DNA from: Micromonospora sp. CP22
GTDB taxonomy: Bacteria > Actinomycetota > Actinomycetes > Mycobacteriales > Micromonosporaceae
Length of the DNA: 64,000 nt
Direction: 5' to 3'
Assembly: GCF_009712475.1 (NCBI RefSeq)
Contig: NZ_VCJO01000009.1
Location: 62,001-126,000 of the forward strand
The notes under the pieces are model-generated. The model made no database searches and was not told where the DNA came from. It saw only the letters and a program-made list of their open reading frames with translations. This document shows, in pieces, positions 38,111 to 46,664 of the stretch; within the stretch, counting starts at the first letter, position 1; each line of letters opens with the position of its first letter. The position numbers and the translations under genes are program-made.

Positions 38111-41100
38111 TCAGCGGAAGTCGCGGGAGGTGGGGCGGACCGGTGGCTCGATCGCGTCCAGCCGGTCGGCGACCAGATTCACCACTCCCTCGTGCCGCTG
38201 CAACCGCCCCCGCACCACCAACGCCGCGCTGGTGCGCGCCACCCGCCGGTGCCGCTGCCACAGCCCGGGCGAACAGGTGACGTTGAGCATGCCGGTCTCG
38301 TCCTCCAGGTTGAGGAAGGTGACTCCCCCCGCCGTCGCCGGGCGCTGCCGGTGGGTGACGATCCCGCCGACCCGGATCCGCCGACCCGGCTCCACCCGAC
38401 CCAACCGGTCGATCGGCACCGCGCCCACCGCGTCCAGCTGGGCGCGGATGAACCGGGCCGGATGGCTCTCCGGCGACAACCCGGTGGCCCAGACGTCGGC
38501 GACCAGACGGTCCACCTCCTCCATCCCGGGCAGCACGGGCGCCGCCGTGCCGGTGACCGTGCCGGGCAACCGGTCGGGCCGCTCCTGAGCCGCCGCGCCG
38601 GCCGCCCAGAGCGCCTGCCGCCGGGTCAACCCGAAACAGGCGAAGGCGTCGGCGGTGGCCAGCGCCTCCATCTGCCCGGCGGTCAGGCCCGCCCGCCGGG
38701 CCAGGTCCGCCAGGTCGCGGTACGGGCCGTTCGCCGCCCGCTCGGCCTCGATCCGCTCGGCCACGCCGTCGCCGAGGGTACGCACGCTGGACAGCCCGAG
38801 TCGGACCGCCGGACCGCCCAGCCCCCAGGCGTGCGGCGGCTCCCCCGCCCGGCTGCCCCAACGGGTGTCCGGGGTGGACTCCAGCACCGGCTTCGCGCCG
38901 CTGGCGTTGACGTCCGGTCGGCGTACCTCCACGCCGTGCCGGCGGGCGTCGTCGACCAGGGTCTGCGGCGAGTAGAAACCCATCGGCTGGGCGCTCAACA
39001 GCGCGGCCAGGAACGGACCGGGGTGATAGCGCTTCAGCCAGGAACTGGCGTACACCAGGTAGGCGAAGCTCATCGCGTGGCTCTCCGGGAAGCCGTAACT
39101 GGCGAACGCGGTGAGCTTGCGGTAGACGTCGTCGGCCAGCTCGCCGGTGATGCCGCGCTCGGCCATGCCCCGGTAGAGCCGGTCGGCGATCTGCTCCATC
39201 CGCCGCACCGACCGTTTGGCGCCCATCGCCCGGCGCAGTTGGTCGGCCTCGGCGGCGTCGAAGCCGGCCAGGTCGATGGCGAGCTGCATGAGCTGCTCCT
39301 GGAACAGCGGCACGCCGAGGGTCTTCTCCAACGCGTTGCGCATCAGCGGATGCGGGTAGGTCACCGGCTCCTGACCGTTCTTGCGCCGGATGTACGGGTG
39401 CACCGAGCCGCCCTGGATCGGCCCGGGACGGATCAGCGCCACCTCGACCACCAGGTCGTAGAAGGTCCGGGGCTTGAGCCGGGGCAGAGTGGCCATCTGG
39501 GCGCGGCTCTCCACCTGGAACACCCCGACCGAGTCGGCCCGGCAGAGCATGTCGTAGACCTCGGGGTCGTCCAGCGCCATGTCACCGAGATCCAGGCTCA
39601 TCCCGATCATGTCGTACCCGTAGTGCAGGGCGGACAACATGCCGAGACCGAGCAGGTCGAACTTGACCAGACCGACGGCGGCGCAGTCGTCCTTGTCCCA
39701 CTGGAGCACGCTGCGGCCGGGCATCCGTCCCCACTCCACCGGGCAGACCTCGATCACCGGCCGGTCGCAGATCACCATGCCGCCGGAGTGGATGCCCAGG
39801 TGCCGGGGGAACGTCTGTAGCTCGTTGGCGTACGCGACCACCTGCTCGGGGATCTCCGGTACGTCCACCGTGGCCACCTCGCCCCACCGGTCGATCTGCT
39901 TGCTCCAGGCGTCCTGCTGGCCCGGCGAGAAGCCGAACGCCTTGGCCACGTCCCGCACCGCCGAGCGGGGCCGGTAGGAGATGACGTTGGCGACCTGGGC
40001 GGTGTGCTCCCGGCCGTAGCGGGTGTAGACGTGCTGGATGACCTCCTCCCGACGGTCGGACTCGATGTCCACGTCGATGTCGGGCGGTCCGTCCCGTTCG
40101 GGGGCGAGGAACCGCTCGAACAGTAGCCGGTGCCGGACCGCGTCCACGTTGGTGATCCGCAGCGCGTAGCAGACCGCCGAGTTCGCCGCCGAGCCCCGCC
40201 CCTGGCAGTAGATGTCCTTCCGGCGGCAGAAGTCGACGATGTCGTACACCACCAGGAAGTAACCGGGGAACCCCAGCTCCTCGATCATGTTCAGCTCGTG
40301 GTCGAGCTGCGCGTACGCCTGCGGATGCGCCTCGCGCGGGCCGTAGCGTTCCCGCGCGCCGACCTCGGTGAGGTGACGCAGCCAGCTCATCTCGCTGTGC
40401 CCCGGCGGCACCGGGTACGCGGGCAGTCGCGGCGCGACCAGCTGGAGGTCGAAGGCGAGTTCCGCGCCGAACTCGGCGGCTCGGGCCACCGCGCCCGGGT
40501 AGGCGGCGAACCGGGCCGCCATCTCGGCACCGCTGCGCAGGTGTGCGGTGCCCGCGGCGGGCAGCCAGCCGTCGATCTCGTCCAGGCTGCGCCGGGCCCG
40601 GACGGCGGCCAGCGTGGTGGCCAGCCGACGTCGCCCCGGGGCGGCGTAGTGCACGTTGTTCGTGGCCACCGTGGGCAGCCCGGCCTCGGCCGCCAGCTCG
40701 GCCAGGGCGTCGTTGCGGTCGCCGTCGACCGGATGCCCGTGGTCGGTCAGCTCCACCGCCACCGTCTCCGCGCCGAACAACGCGGTGAGCCGGTCCAGTT
40801 CGCGGGCCGCCGCGTCGACCCCCTCGGTGAGCAGGGCGGCCGGCACGTGCCCCTTGCGGCAGCCGGTGAGCACCAGCACGTGGTCCCGCAGGTCGGCGGC
40901 GATCTCCTCCAGCTCGCCGTAGACCGGGCGGCCCTTCTCACCGCCCCGCAGCTGGGCGCGGGAGATCGTGGTGGCCAGCCGGGCGTACCCCTCGTGGCCG
41001 TGGGCCAGCACCAGCAGGTGGTTGCCGTGTGGGTCGGGGACCCCGTGCTGCGGGCCGGGCAGACCGAGGGACAGCTCCGCGCCGAAGACGGTGGGCAGGT

Positions 41101-41494
41101 CCAGTACGCGGGCCGCCTCGGCGAACCGCACCACACCGTAGAAGCCGTCATGGTCGGTGACGGCGAGCGCGGTGAGCCCCAACCGGACGGCCTCCTCGGC
41201 CAGTTCCTCGGGGTGGCTGGCCCCGTCGAGGAAACTGAAGTTGGTGTGCGCGTGCAGTTCGGCGTACGGCGGCACGTCGTCGGGTCGGGTCAGCTCCGGC
41301 GGCCGGTAGTGCTCCCGCCGTCGGCTCCAGGCCGGCGAGTCGCCCCCGTCGGCGTCGACCGCGAGGGGATCCACCACGTGCAGGTGCCGCTGCCCACCGC
41401 CGTCGGCACCTCGCCCGCCCTCGCCCCGCCCGGAGAGCACCCGCTCCAACTCCGCCCACGGCAACCGGGGATTGTGGAAGCTCACCGCCCCCAC
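38111..41494 (-). CDS. dnaE2: Error-prone DNA polymerase III alpha subunit DnaE2 (ImuC)
   Basis: Catalytic subunit of the damage-inducible mutasome. The 1127-residue product has a PHP domain (ELHAHTNFSFLDGAS, about 78-92), the polymerase palm with the catalytic PDIDVDIESDRREE acids near residue 440, an HhH region and a C-terminal OB domain (RIRVGGIVTHRQRPATA). It is shorter than replicative DnaE. It follows imuB by 48 bp, so the two are co-transcribed and probably act together. The first 70 residues are Gly/Arg-rich and variable; the start could be a few codons off. Confidence 0.95.
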   Translation of the reverse strand: MGAVSFHNPRLPWAELERVLSGRGEGGRGADGGGQRHLHVVDPLAVDADGGDSPAWSRRREHYRPPELTRPDDVPPYAELHAHTNFSFLDGASHPEELAEEAVRLGLTALAVTDHDGFYGVVRFAEAARVLDLPTVFGAELSLGLPGPQHGVPDPHGNHLLVLAHGHEGYARLATTISRAQLRGGEKGRPVYGELEEIAADLRDHVLVLTGCRKGHVPAALLTEGVDAAARELDRLTALFGAETVAVELTDHGHPVDGDRNDALAELAAEAGLPTVATNNVHYAAPGRRRLATTLAAVRARRSLDEIDGWLPAAGTAHLRSGAEMAARFAAYPGAVARAAEFGAELAFDLQLVAPRLPAYPVPPGHSEMSWLRHLTEVGARERYGPREAHPQAYAQLDHELNMIEELGFPGYFLVVYDIVDFCRRKDIYCQGRGSAANSAVCYALRITNVDAVRHRLLFERFLAPERDGPPDIDVDIESDRREEVIQHVYTRYGREHTAQVANVISYRPRSAVRDVAKAFGFSPGQQDAWSKQIDRWGEVATVDVPEIPEQVVAYANELQTFPRHLGIHSGGMVICDRPVIEVCPVEWGRMPGRSVLQWDKDDCAAVGLVKFDLLGLGMLSALHYGYDMIGMSLDLGDMALDDPEVYDMLCRADSVGVFQVESRAQMATLPRLKPRTFYDLVVEVALIRPGPIQGGSVHPYIRRKNGQEPVTYPHPLMRNALEKTLGVPLFQEQLMQLAIDLAGFDAAEADQLRRAMGAKRSVRRMEQIADRLYRGMAERGITGELADDVYRKLTAFASYGFPESHAMSFAYLVYASSWLKRYHPGPFLAALLSAQPMGFYSPQTLVDDARRHGVEVRRPDVNASGAKPVLESTPDTRWGSRAGEPPHAWGLGGPAVRLGLSSVRTLGDGVAERIEAERAANGPYRDLADLARRAGLTAGQMEALATADAFACFGLTRRQALWAAGAAAQERPDRLPGTVTGTAAPVLPGMEEVDRLVADVWATGLSPESHPARFIRAQLDAVGAVPIDRLGRVEPGRRIRVGGIVTHRQRPATAGGVTFLNLEDETGMLNVTCSPGLWQRHRRVARTSAALVVRGRLQRHEGVVNLVADRLDAIEPPVRPTSRDFR

Positions 41495-41542
41495 CTCACC
41501 GCGATCGTGGTGCGTGACCGCCCCCGGAACGCGCTATCCCCG

Positions 41543-43306
41543 TCAGTCATAGATCGCCTCCACCCACCAACGACCACCTTCGACGGCGAGCAGCAGGGCA
41601 CTGCCGTCGGCCAGGCAGACCTGGAAACGGGCCCGGCGACGGGCCTCGGCCGGGGCCCACCACCGCTCGTCGACCGGCCACGGACCGGCCCAGCCGACGA
41701 TCTCGGCCGACGCGGTGGCGGGGGGAACGACGGAAACGAAGGTGGGATCGGAGCCGGTGGCCACCGCCGGGGTGGCGACACCCAGTCGGGCCGGTGAGGC
41801 GCTGACCGTCAGTCGTGCGCTCACCACGACCGGCGCGCCGGTGGCGTCGAGCACACTCGCGGCCAGCGGGGTCGGCAGCACCACGGCGGGCGAGGGTGGT
41901 GGCAGCCGCCCCGGCCAGGAGGGCACGGCCGCCCCGGTGCCCGCCCGCCGACGGCGGGAACTGGCCGATCCACCGCGCGCCGGCCCGTCACCCGGGCCGG
42001 TCGCCTCCGTGACGGCGGGCCGGGCGTCCGGACCGGGCCAGGATCGTCCGACGGGTTCGGCCGGACCGGGCCAGGATCGTCCGGGTTCGGCCGGACCGGG
42101 ACGGGCCGGGAGGCGTTCGTCGCCCCAGGGCACCAGCCGGGTCTGGTCGGCCGGAGACCGCCCGCCACCGAGCACTGCGGTGACCACCGCCTCGGGGCCG
42201 AGCAGTCCCTGCACCCGGCTCAGCGCCCGGTGCGCCCGCTCGCGTTCCGCGCCGATCTCGCCCCACAGCCCGGGTTGCAGGCCCGCCTGGGCCAGCACCC
42301 CGTCCGGCACCAGCCGCAGCCGGATGATCCCGGCGGTGGGTCGGGCCGGGCCGGCCCGGCGAGCGCCGGTGAGCCAGCCGTCCAGTTGCCAACGGACCCG
42401 GTCGGCGATCGCCGCCGCGCTCAGCAGACCGTCGTGCCGCCAGACCCGGTGCAGCTCCTGGCCGTGCGCGGTGACCGCCTCGATGCCGAGCCGGGTGCAG
42501 GCCAGCCCGTGCCCGGCGAGCCGCTCGTGCAACCGTTCGGCCAGCGTCCGGGCGGCGAACGCCGCGACGTCGACCCGCTCGATCGGCTCGTCGAGGTCGG
42601 TGGTGACCGTCAGGTCGACCGGGGGTCGCCGGGCCGCGAGCGGGCGGTCGTCCCGGCCGGCGGCCAGCCGGTGCGCCAGCGCCCCGTCGAAGCCGAACCG
42701 GGCCAGCACGTCACCTGCGGGCAGCGCGGCGAAGTCGCCGAGCGTACGCACTCCGAGCCGGCGCAGCAGGTCGGCCAGAGCGGGCCGACCGAGCGCCTCG
42801 ACGGGCTGGGCGGCCAGGAACTCCGGTGTCTCGCCGGGCGGCACGATCCGCCCCTGCCGGGCGGCCAACCCGGCGGCGAAGACCCCGTCGGCGACACCGA
42901 CCTGGCTCTCCACCGCGCAGCTCTGCGCGACGTGCTCGACGATCCGTTCGGCTGCCGCCTCCTCACCGCCGAGGTAGCGGCTCGGCCCCCGGGCGGGCAA
43001 CGCGCAGGCGCCGGGGCGGATCACCTCGACCCCGACCGCCACCTCCTCGATCGCGGCCACCACCGGCTCGAAGGCCCGCGCATCCCGCCCCGGATCGTGG
43101 GCGACGACGGTCAGCCCCGGGCAGCGCCGCTGCGCCTCCCGCCGACGCAGCCCTCGGCGTACCCCCTCGGCCCTGGCCTGTTCGGAGCAGGCGAGGACCC
43201 GGTTGGCGTGCAGCACCGCCACCGGCCCGGTGGCCGGCACCCCGTCGACTATCTCGGCGGCGAGCACCGGCCAGTCCGGGCACCAGAGCAGCAAGCTCCG
43301 TGTCAT
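41543..43306 (-). CDS. imuB: ImuB, inactive Y-family polymerase-like protein
   Basis: Adaptor of the DnaE2 mutasome that binds the beta clamp. The 587-residue product opens with LLLWCPDWPVLAAEI, where active Y polymerases have DMDAFYASVE, so a key metal-binding acid is missing, as expected for ImuB. The Y-family fold covers about 1-350; a Pro/Gly-rich linker (about 390-460) and a C-terminal domain follow. GAGG precedes the ATG. A 21-bp palindrome lies 50 bp upstream in the region shared with the plus-strand gene at 43486. Confidence 0.9.
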   Translation of the reverse strand: MTRSLLLWCPDWPVLAAEIVDGVPATGPVAVLHANRVLACSEQARAEGVRRGLRRREAQRRCPGLTVVAHDPGRDARAFEPVVAAIEEVAVGVEVIRPGACALPARGPSRYLGGEEAAAERIVEHVAQSCAVESQVGVADGVFAAGLAARQGRIVPPGETPEFLAAQPVEALGRPALADLLRRLGVRTLGDFAALPAGDVLARFGFDGALAHRLAAGRDDRPLAARRPPVDLTVTTDLDEPIERVDVAAFAARTLAERLHERLAGHGLACTRLGIEAVTAHGQELHRVWRHDGLLSAAAIADRVRWQLDGWLTGARRAGPARPTAGIIRLRLVPDGVLAQAGLQPGLWGEIGAERERAHRALSRVQGLLGPEAVVTAVLGGGRSPADQTRLVPWGDERLPARPGPAEPGRSWPGPAEPVGRSWPGPDARPAVTEATGPGDGPARGGSASSRRRRAGTGAAVPSWPGRLPPPSPAVVLPTPLAASVLDATGAPVVVSARLTVSASPARLGVATPAVATGSDPTFVSVVPPATASAEIVGWAGPWPVDERWWAPAEARRRARFQVCLADGSALLLAVEGGRWWVEAIYD

Positions 43307-43356
43307 CGGCCGTACCTCGAGCTGGTCTTGATCACGACCAGGCCGACTTGACCCCG

Positions 43357-43377
43357 AAAGCTAATGGCATTAGCTTT
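43357..43377. promoter_or_regulatory. Perfect 21-bp palindromic operator candidate
   Basis: Ten-base arms AAAGCTAATG and CATTAGCTTT flank a central G. Two base steps later a further AAGCT half-motif occurs near the TAAGCT box (43391-43396), a possible -10 of the plus-strand gene. The palindrome is AT-rich against its surroundings and lies between imuB and the gene at 43486. It fits a TetR- or MarR-type dimer site; no such regulator is encoded in the window. Confidence 0.65.
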
Positions 43378-43485
43378 TTGGCTACAGCAGTAAGCTAGGT
43401 GTTGCCGCGCCGCGAATGCTCCACTGCGGCGGTCCCCGCCGCCCCTGCCCCTCATCCGGCCCGCAGGGCCGTCAAGGAGTCCGCA

Positions 43486-44157
43486 ATGAACCGGATCCGA
43501 GCCGGTGCCGCCGCCCTCGCCGCCGCGGCCGTCATGTTCGTCCTCTATCCCGCCCTGCGCCCCTGGCACGACGAATCCACCGCGGCCGGCGCCCTCGCCT
43601 CGATGTCCGCCAGCACCTGGGTGCCCTCGCACACCTTCGCCATGATCGGTTTCATCCTGGTGCCGCTCGGCCTGCTGGCCCTCGCCCGGACCGTCGCCGA
43701 TACCGGGTCGGACCGCACCCTCGTGGCCGCCTTCGTCACCAGCACCGTCGGCACCGGTCTGGTGCTGCCCTACTACGGCGCCGAGGCGTTCGGCCTGCAC
43801 GCGATCGCCCGCCAGGCCACCACCAACCCACAGATCGACCTGCTCGCCCTGGCCGATCAGGTGCGGTACCACCCGATCGCGGCCTCCACCTTCGGGATCG
43901 GCCTGGCGGCGCTCGGCGTCGGCGCCGCCCTCGCCGCGGTGGCGATCTGGCGCGACAACCTGCTGCCCCGGCTCAGCGGGGTGCCGTTCGCCCTCGGGTT
44001 CCTGCTCTTCCTGCCCCAGTTCTTCACCCCGCCGGCGGTCCGGATCTCCCACGGCGTGCTGATCGGTGCCGGGCTGCTCTGGCTCGCCACGGCGCTGTGG
44101 CGAACCGCAGGTGCCACCCGCCCCCGGCCCATCCGACGAGCCGGCCCCGGCCACTGA
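43486..44157 (+). CDS. Unknown multi-helix membrane protein
   Basis: A 223-residue protein with about six membrane helices (near 7-22, 47-67, 75-100, 120-145, 160-180, 190-210). It is not recognisable as a named family; short motifs include LPYYGAEAFGLHAIA. AAGGAG precedes the ATG at 43486. It sits on the opposite strand between imuB and imuA', splitting the usual mutasome group. Control by the upstream palindrome is plausible. Confidence 0.8.
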   Translation: MNRIRAGAAALAAAAVMFVLYPALRPWHDESTAAGALASMSASTWVPSHTFAMIGFILVPLGLLALARTVADTGSDRTLVAAFVTSTVGTGLVLPYYGAEAFGLHAIARQATTNPQIDLLALADQVRYHPIAASTFGIGLAALGVGAALAAVAIWRDNLLPRLSGVPFALGFLLFLPQFFTPPAVRISHGVLIGAGLLWLATALWRTAGATRPRPIRRAGPGH

Positions 44158-44252
44158 CCCACCAGCGGTCGACCCACCGACTCCACAACCACCAGCCCGG
44201 AGCGCACCGAACTGACGCGCACCGAGCTGACGGTCTGCCTGGGGGTGGACGC

Positions 44253-44972
44253 TCATGCCGAGGCCACCACGCGTAGCGCGGTCTCCGGCCGACTGACCGG
44301 TGCCGACCGGGGGATGACCCGGGTCGTCTCGGCACCGGGCAGCCACACCGTGAGCTCCTTGGGGCGGGCGGCGGCCCCCCGGCCGCGCGCCGAGATGGTC
44401 ACCTCCCGACGGCGCAGCCGTCCCCGCCCCGCGCCGAGCCCCTGCCAGATGCCACGGACCACCTGGAGCGTCACGTCCGCGCCGTCCCACCGGCCGTACG
44501 GCACCAGCACGCTGCCCCGTTGCCGGGCACGCGCGGCCAACCGGTCGGCGACCGAGGCGGAGACGGTGGACGGGACCGCGGTGACCACCACATCGACCCC
44601 GTCGATGAGCGCGGCGACCACGGTGGGCCAGTCCGGGCCGGGCTGCGGCACCAGGGCGAGCCGGTCCAGGACGATGCCGGCCTCGGCGGCCGCCCCGGCC
44701 CCGAAGGTCGGTATCCCGACCACGGCGCACCAGGACCCGGCGCGGGACGCCTCGGCGAGCAACGCGAGCAGCAACGAGGTGGTGCCGCTGTGCCGATGCC
44801 GCCCGACGCCGACCGCGACGGTGCTGCCGCGCCGCAGACCCCGGTTGGGCAGCAACCCGGTCAGCTCGGGCCGCACGGGCAGCACCCGGTGCCCACCCGC
44901 CGGGTCGGGTGCGCTGGCCGGGCGGACCAGCCCGGCCAGCGCGGCGGAACCGACCACCATGCGGCCCGCCAT
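44253..44972 (-). CDS. imuA': ImuA'-like RecA-fold mutasome accessory protein
   Basis: A 239-residue protein with a RecA-like core: GSTVAVGVGRHRHSGTTSLLLALLAEAS (about 55-80) in the P-loop position, but without a canonical Walker A lysine-serine/threonine pair, as in ImuA'. The second strand region is VDVVVTAVPSTV. In mycobacteria ImuA' supports ImuB and DnaE2. GGGAGG precedes the ATG at 44972; an upstream start has no ribosome site. It follows the HEPN-like gene at 45102 and is separated from imuB by an opposite-strand gene. Confidence 0.78.
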   Translation of the reverse strand: MAGRMVVGSAALAGLVRPASAPDPAGGHRVLPVRPELTGLLPNRGLRRGSTVAVGVGRHRHSGTTSLLLALLAEASRAGSWCAVVGIPTFGAGAAAEAGIVLDRLALVPQPGPDWPTVVAALIDGVDVVVTAVPSTVSASVADRLAARARQRGSVLVPYGRWDGADVTLQVVRGIWQGLGAGRGRLRRREVTISARGRGAAARPKELTVWLPGAETTRVIPRSAPVSRPETALRVVASA

Positions 44973-45101
44973 CGGACCTCCCCCGTCGTCGCCCCGGGCA
45001 TCCGGCCCGTGGATGGTGCTGTCGTGGATCACAAAGAAGTACGCGTGGCGGGGCGGCGTCCGGCCACCCTGGGTCCCGCCGTGGTGGCCGGACGCCGCGG
45101 C

Positions 45102-45551
45102 TCAGGCGACGAGACCCTCGATCGCCGGCTGGTGCGCCAGGCCGAGCGCCGTTTCCACCACCGTCACGAACTCCTCGGCGGCGCGGAGCAGGTCGTCGGC
45201 CTCCCGGGCGGTCACCACCCGGGGTATGCCGGCCTCGGCGGCGGCCCGTTTGCCCGCGCCGAGGGCGAAGTAGCGGGCCCACTCGTCGAGTTCGGGGGCG
45301 ACGCCGGCGAGCAGAACCCAGACGTTGGTGATCCGGTGACGCCGGACGGGCGCGGGGCGGGCGCGGGCGGCGAGCACCGCCGCGGCGGCGCGCAGGGCCG
45401 CGAGATGGGCGGCGGCGTACCGGAGGCCGTCGGGGGCGGTCCGGGCGGCTTCGGCGAGCCCCTGTCGGGCGACCGCGAGCAACTGGACGGGAGTGCGGTG
45501 CGGCAGCACATGCGCGGGCACCGTCGGTGCCTGAGCCGGACTGGTCGGCAT
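45102..45551 (-). CDS. HEPN-like protein (SAV_6107 type)
   Basis: A 149-residue all-helical protein with PVQLLAVARQGLAEAARTAPDGLRYAAAHLAALRAAAAVLAAR (about 25-70) and a conserved RITNVWVLLAGVAPELDEWARYFALGA segment. I recognise it as the SAV_6107 type of HEPN-like proteins, common in actinobacteria and uncharacterised. No clear RxxxxH ribonuclease motif is visible. GGAGGAG precedes the ATG. It lies 129 bp before imuA', with an SOS-like box about 330 bp upstream. Confidence 0.72.
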   Translation of the reverse strand: MPTSPAQAPTVPAHVLPHRTPVQLLAVARQGLAEAARTAPDGLRYAAAHLAALRAAAAVLAARARPAPVRRHRITNVWVLLAGVAPELDEWARYFALGAGKRAAAEAGIPRVVTAREADDLLRAAEEFVTVVETALGLAHQPAIEGLVA

Positions 45552-46114
45552 GGTCTCCTCCAGATGAGCCGGGGCGGGCAGGCACGTGGACGGTGGCCCG
45601 TCGACACGCAAGCCCGCGGCGGTCGGTGCGGAGGAAGACGCACCAGGTGGATGGCCGGTCGGGCGTGGAGCTTCCCCACACCACACCCGACCGGCGTACC
45701 GGCGGGTCCGTCGTCCGCCGCCCGGGGGTCGTTGGGCGGCGGACGACGGCCTGCCTGACGGGCCCGGACTCGCGACTGCCCGGGGCCCAGGTGCGGTCCG
45801 CGGCACCGCACCTGTCGGAAGCCGGTGCCGCGAAACACCCGCCTCCGAGAGGGGTTGGAACGAACGTTCGAGGCAATCGAACACTCGTTCTAACTACTGC
45901 TGACAGTACACCCTCCCACCGACGAAAACGCAACGTGTGACGCGCCGACACCATCGACCGGCTCAGCCGCGCAACCGCGCCGCCGTCGCCTGCCACCGGC
46001 GCGGGCCGGTCGGGTGACGCACGGCGGCGACCGGGCCGCGACGACCGCGACGTTTCCGCCCCCGGCGACGTGGCCGACTGCGCGTACGGCCCGCGTACCG
46101 GCAAGAATGGCGGC
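45552..46114. other. Long structured region between HEPN-like gene and ybaK
   Basis: No gene is credible. On the HEPN side are three strong hairpins: 45655-45694 (9-bp arms), 45708-45749 (perfect 16-bp arms, 10-base loop) and 45788-45814 (10-bp arms). An SOS-like box follows at 45877-45892 and a perfect CGAACGTTCG palindrome at 45861-45870. The part 45930-46114 shows only a possible -10 box before ybaK. Confidence 0.6.
45877..45892 (-). promoter_or_regulatory. SOS (LexA) box-like site
   Basis: Read on the plus strand, TCGAAC-ACTC-GTTCTA matches the actinobacterial LexA consensus TCGAAC-N4-GTTCGA at 11 of 12 defined positions. It lies about 330 bp upstream of the HEPN-like/imuA' pair, which fits damage induction of mutasome genes. 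Confidence 0.6.
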
Positions 46115-46603
46115 ATGCAGTCACACCCGAACGTCCGGGCGGTGCAGGACGCCCTCGACGCCGCGAACGCCCGGGACGGCTCCGACGCGCCCGCCACGGT
46201 CCGCCTGCTGCCCGACGCCGTGCACACCGCCGCAGCCGCCGCCGAGGCGCTCGGCGTCGACGTCGGCGCCATCGCCAACTCGCTCGTCTTCGACGCCGAT
46301 GGAGCCCCGTTGTTGGTGCTCACCTCCGGCGCGCACCGGGTCGACACCACCGCTCTGGCGGACCGGCTCGCCGTCACCCGGCTGCGCCGGGCCACCCCGC
46401 AGTTCGTCAAGGAGCACACCGGGCAGGTGATCGGCGGGGTCGCCCCGGTCGGTCACCCGCAGCCGCTGCGCACGCTCGTCGACACCGCCCTGGAGAAGTA
46501 CGACGAGATCTGGGCCGCCGGCGGCGTGCCCCGGGCGGTCTTCCCCATCACCTACGCCGAACTGCTGCGGGTCACCGGCGGAACGCCGACCGACGTGGCG
46601 TGA
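46115..46603 (+). CDS. YbaK/EbsC-family aminoacyl-tRNA deacylase
   Basis: A 162-residue protein of the YbaK fold, which hydrolyses mischarged tRNAs such as Cys-tRNA-Pro or Ala-tRNA-Pro. Visible family segments are ALGVDVGAIANSLVFDADG, LVLTSGAHRVDT, the lysine-bearing TPQFVKEHTGQVIGGVAPVGHP and PITYAELLRVTGG. Catalytic activity resides in such a Lys and GxxPxG region, both present. The ATG at 46115 fits the family length. The exact substrate is unknown. Confidence 0.9.
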   Translation: MQSHPNVRAVQDALDAANARDGSDAPATVRLLPDAVHTAAAAAEALGVDVGAIANSLVFDADGAPLLVLTSGAHRVDTTALADRLAVTRLRRATPQFVKEHTGQVIGGVAPVGHPQPLRTLVDTALEKYDEIWAAGGVPRAVFPITYAELLRVTGGTPTDVA

Positions 46604-46664
46604 ACGAGCGAAGCGAGCGGAGAGTGGTGCCTCGCGCCGACGGCGGGCGCAGCGAGGTGGCGGC
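46604..46664. repeat. GCGAAGCGAGCG-type spacer
   Basis: The 61 bp between ybaK and the crtA-like gene hold the short imperfect repeat GAGCGAAGCGAGCG, a pattern I recall as frequent between genes of high-GC actinomycetes. Only one copy is in the window, so membership in a repeat family cannot be shown here. Confidence 0.35.

Noticed and set aside
41543..43306. ImuB considered as an active translesion polymerase
   Set aside because: The first catalytic acid motif is replaced by CPDWPVL; the layout fits the inactive adaptor.
43303..46419. Open frame of over 1000 codons on the minus strand covering several genes
   Set aside because: It overlaps a membrane gene, imuA', the HEPN-like gene and ybaK in other frames, has no domain and a composition typical of shadow frames.
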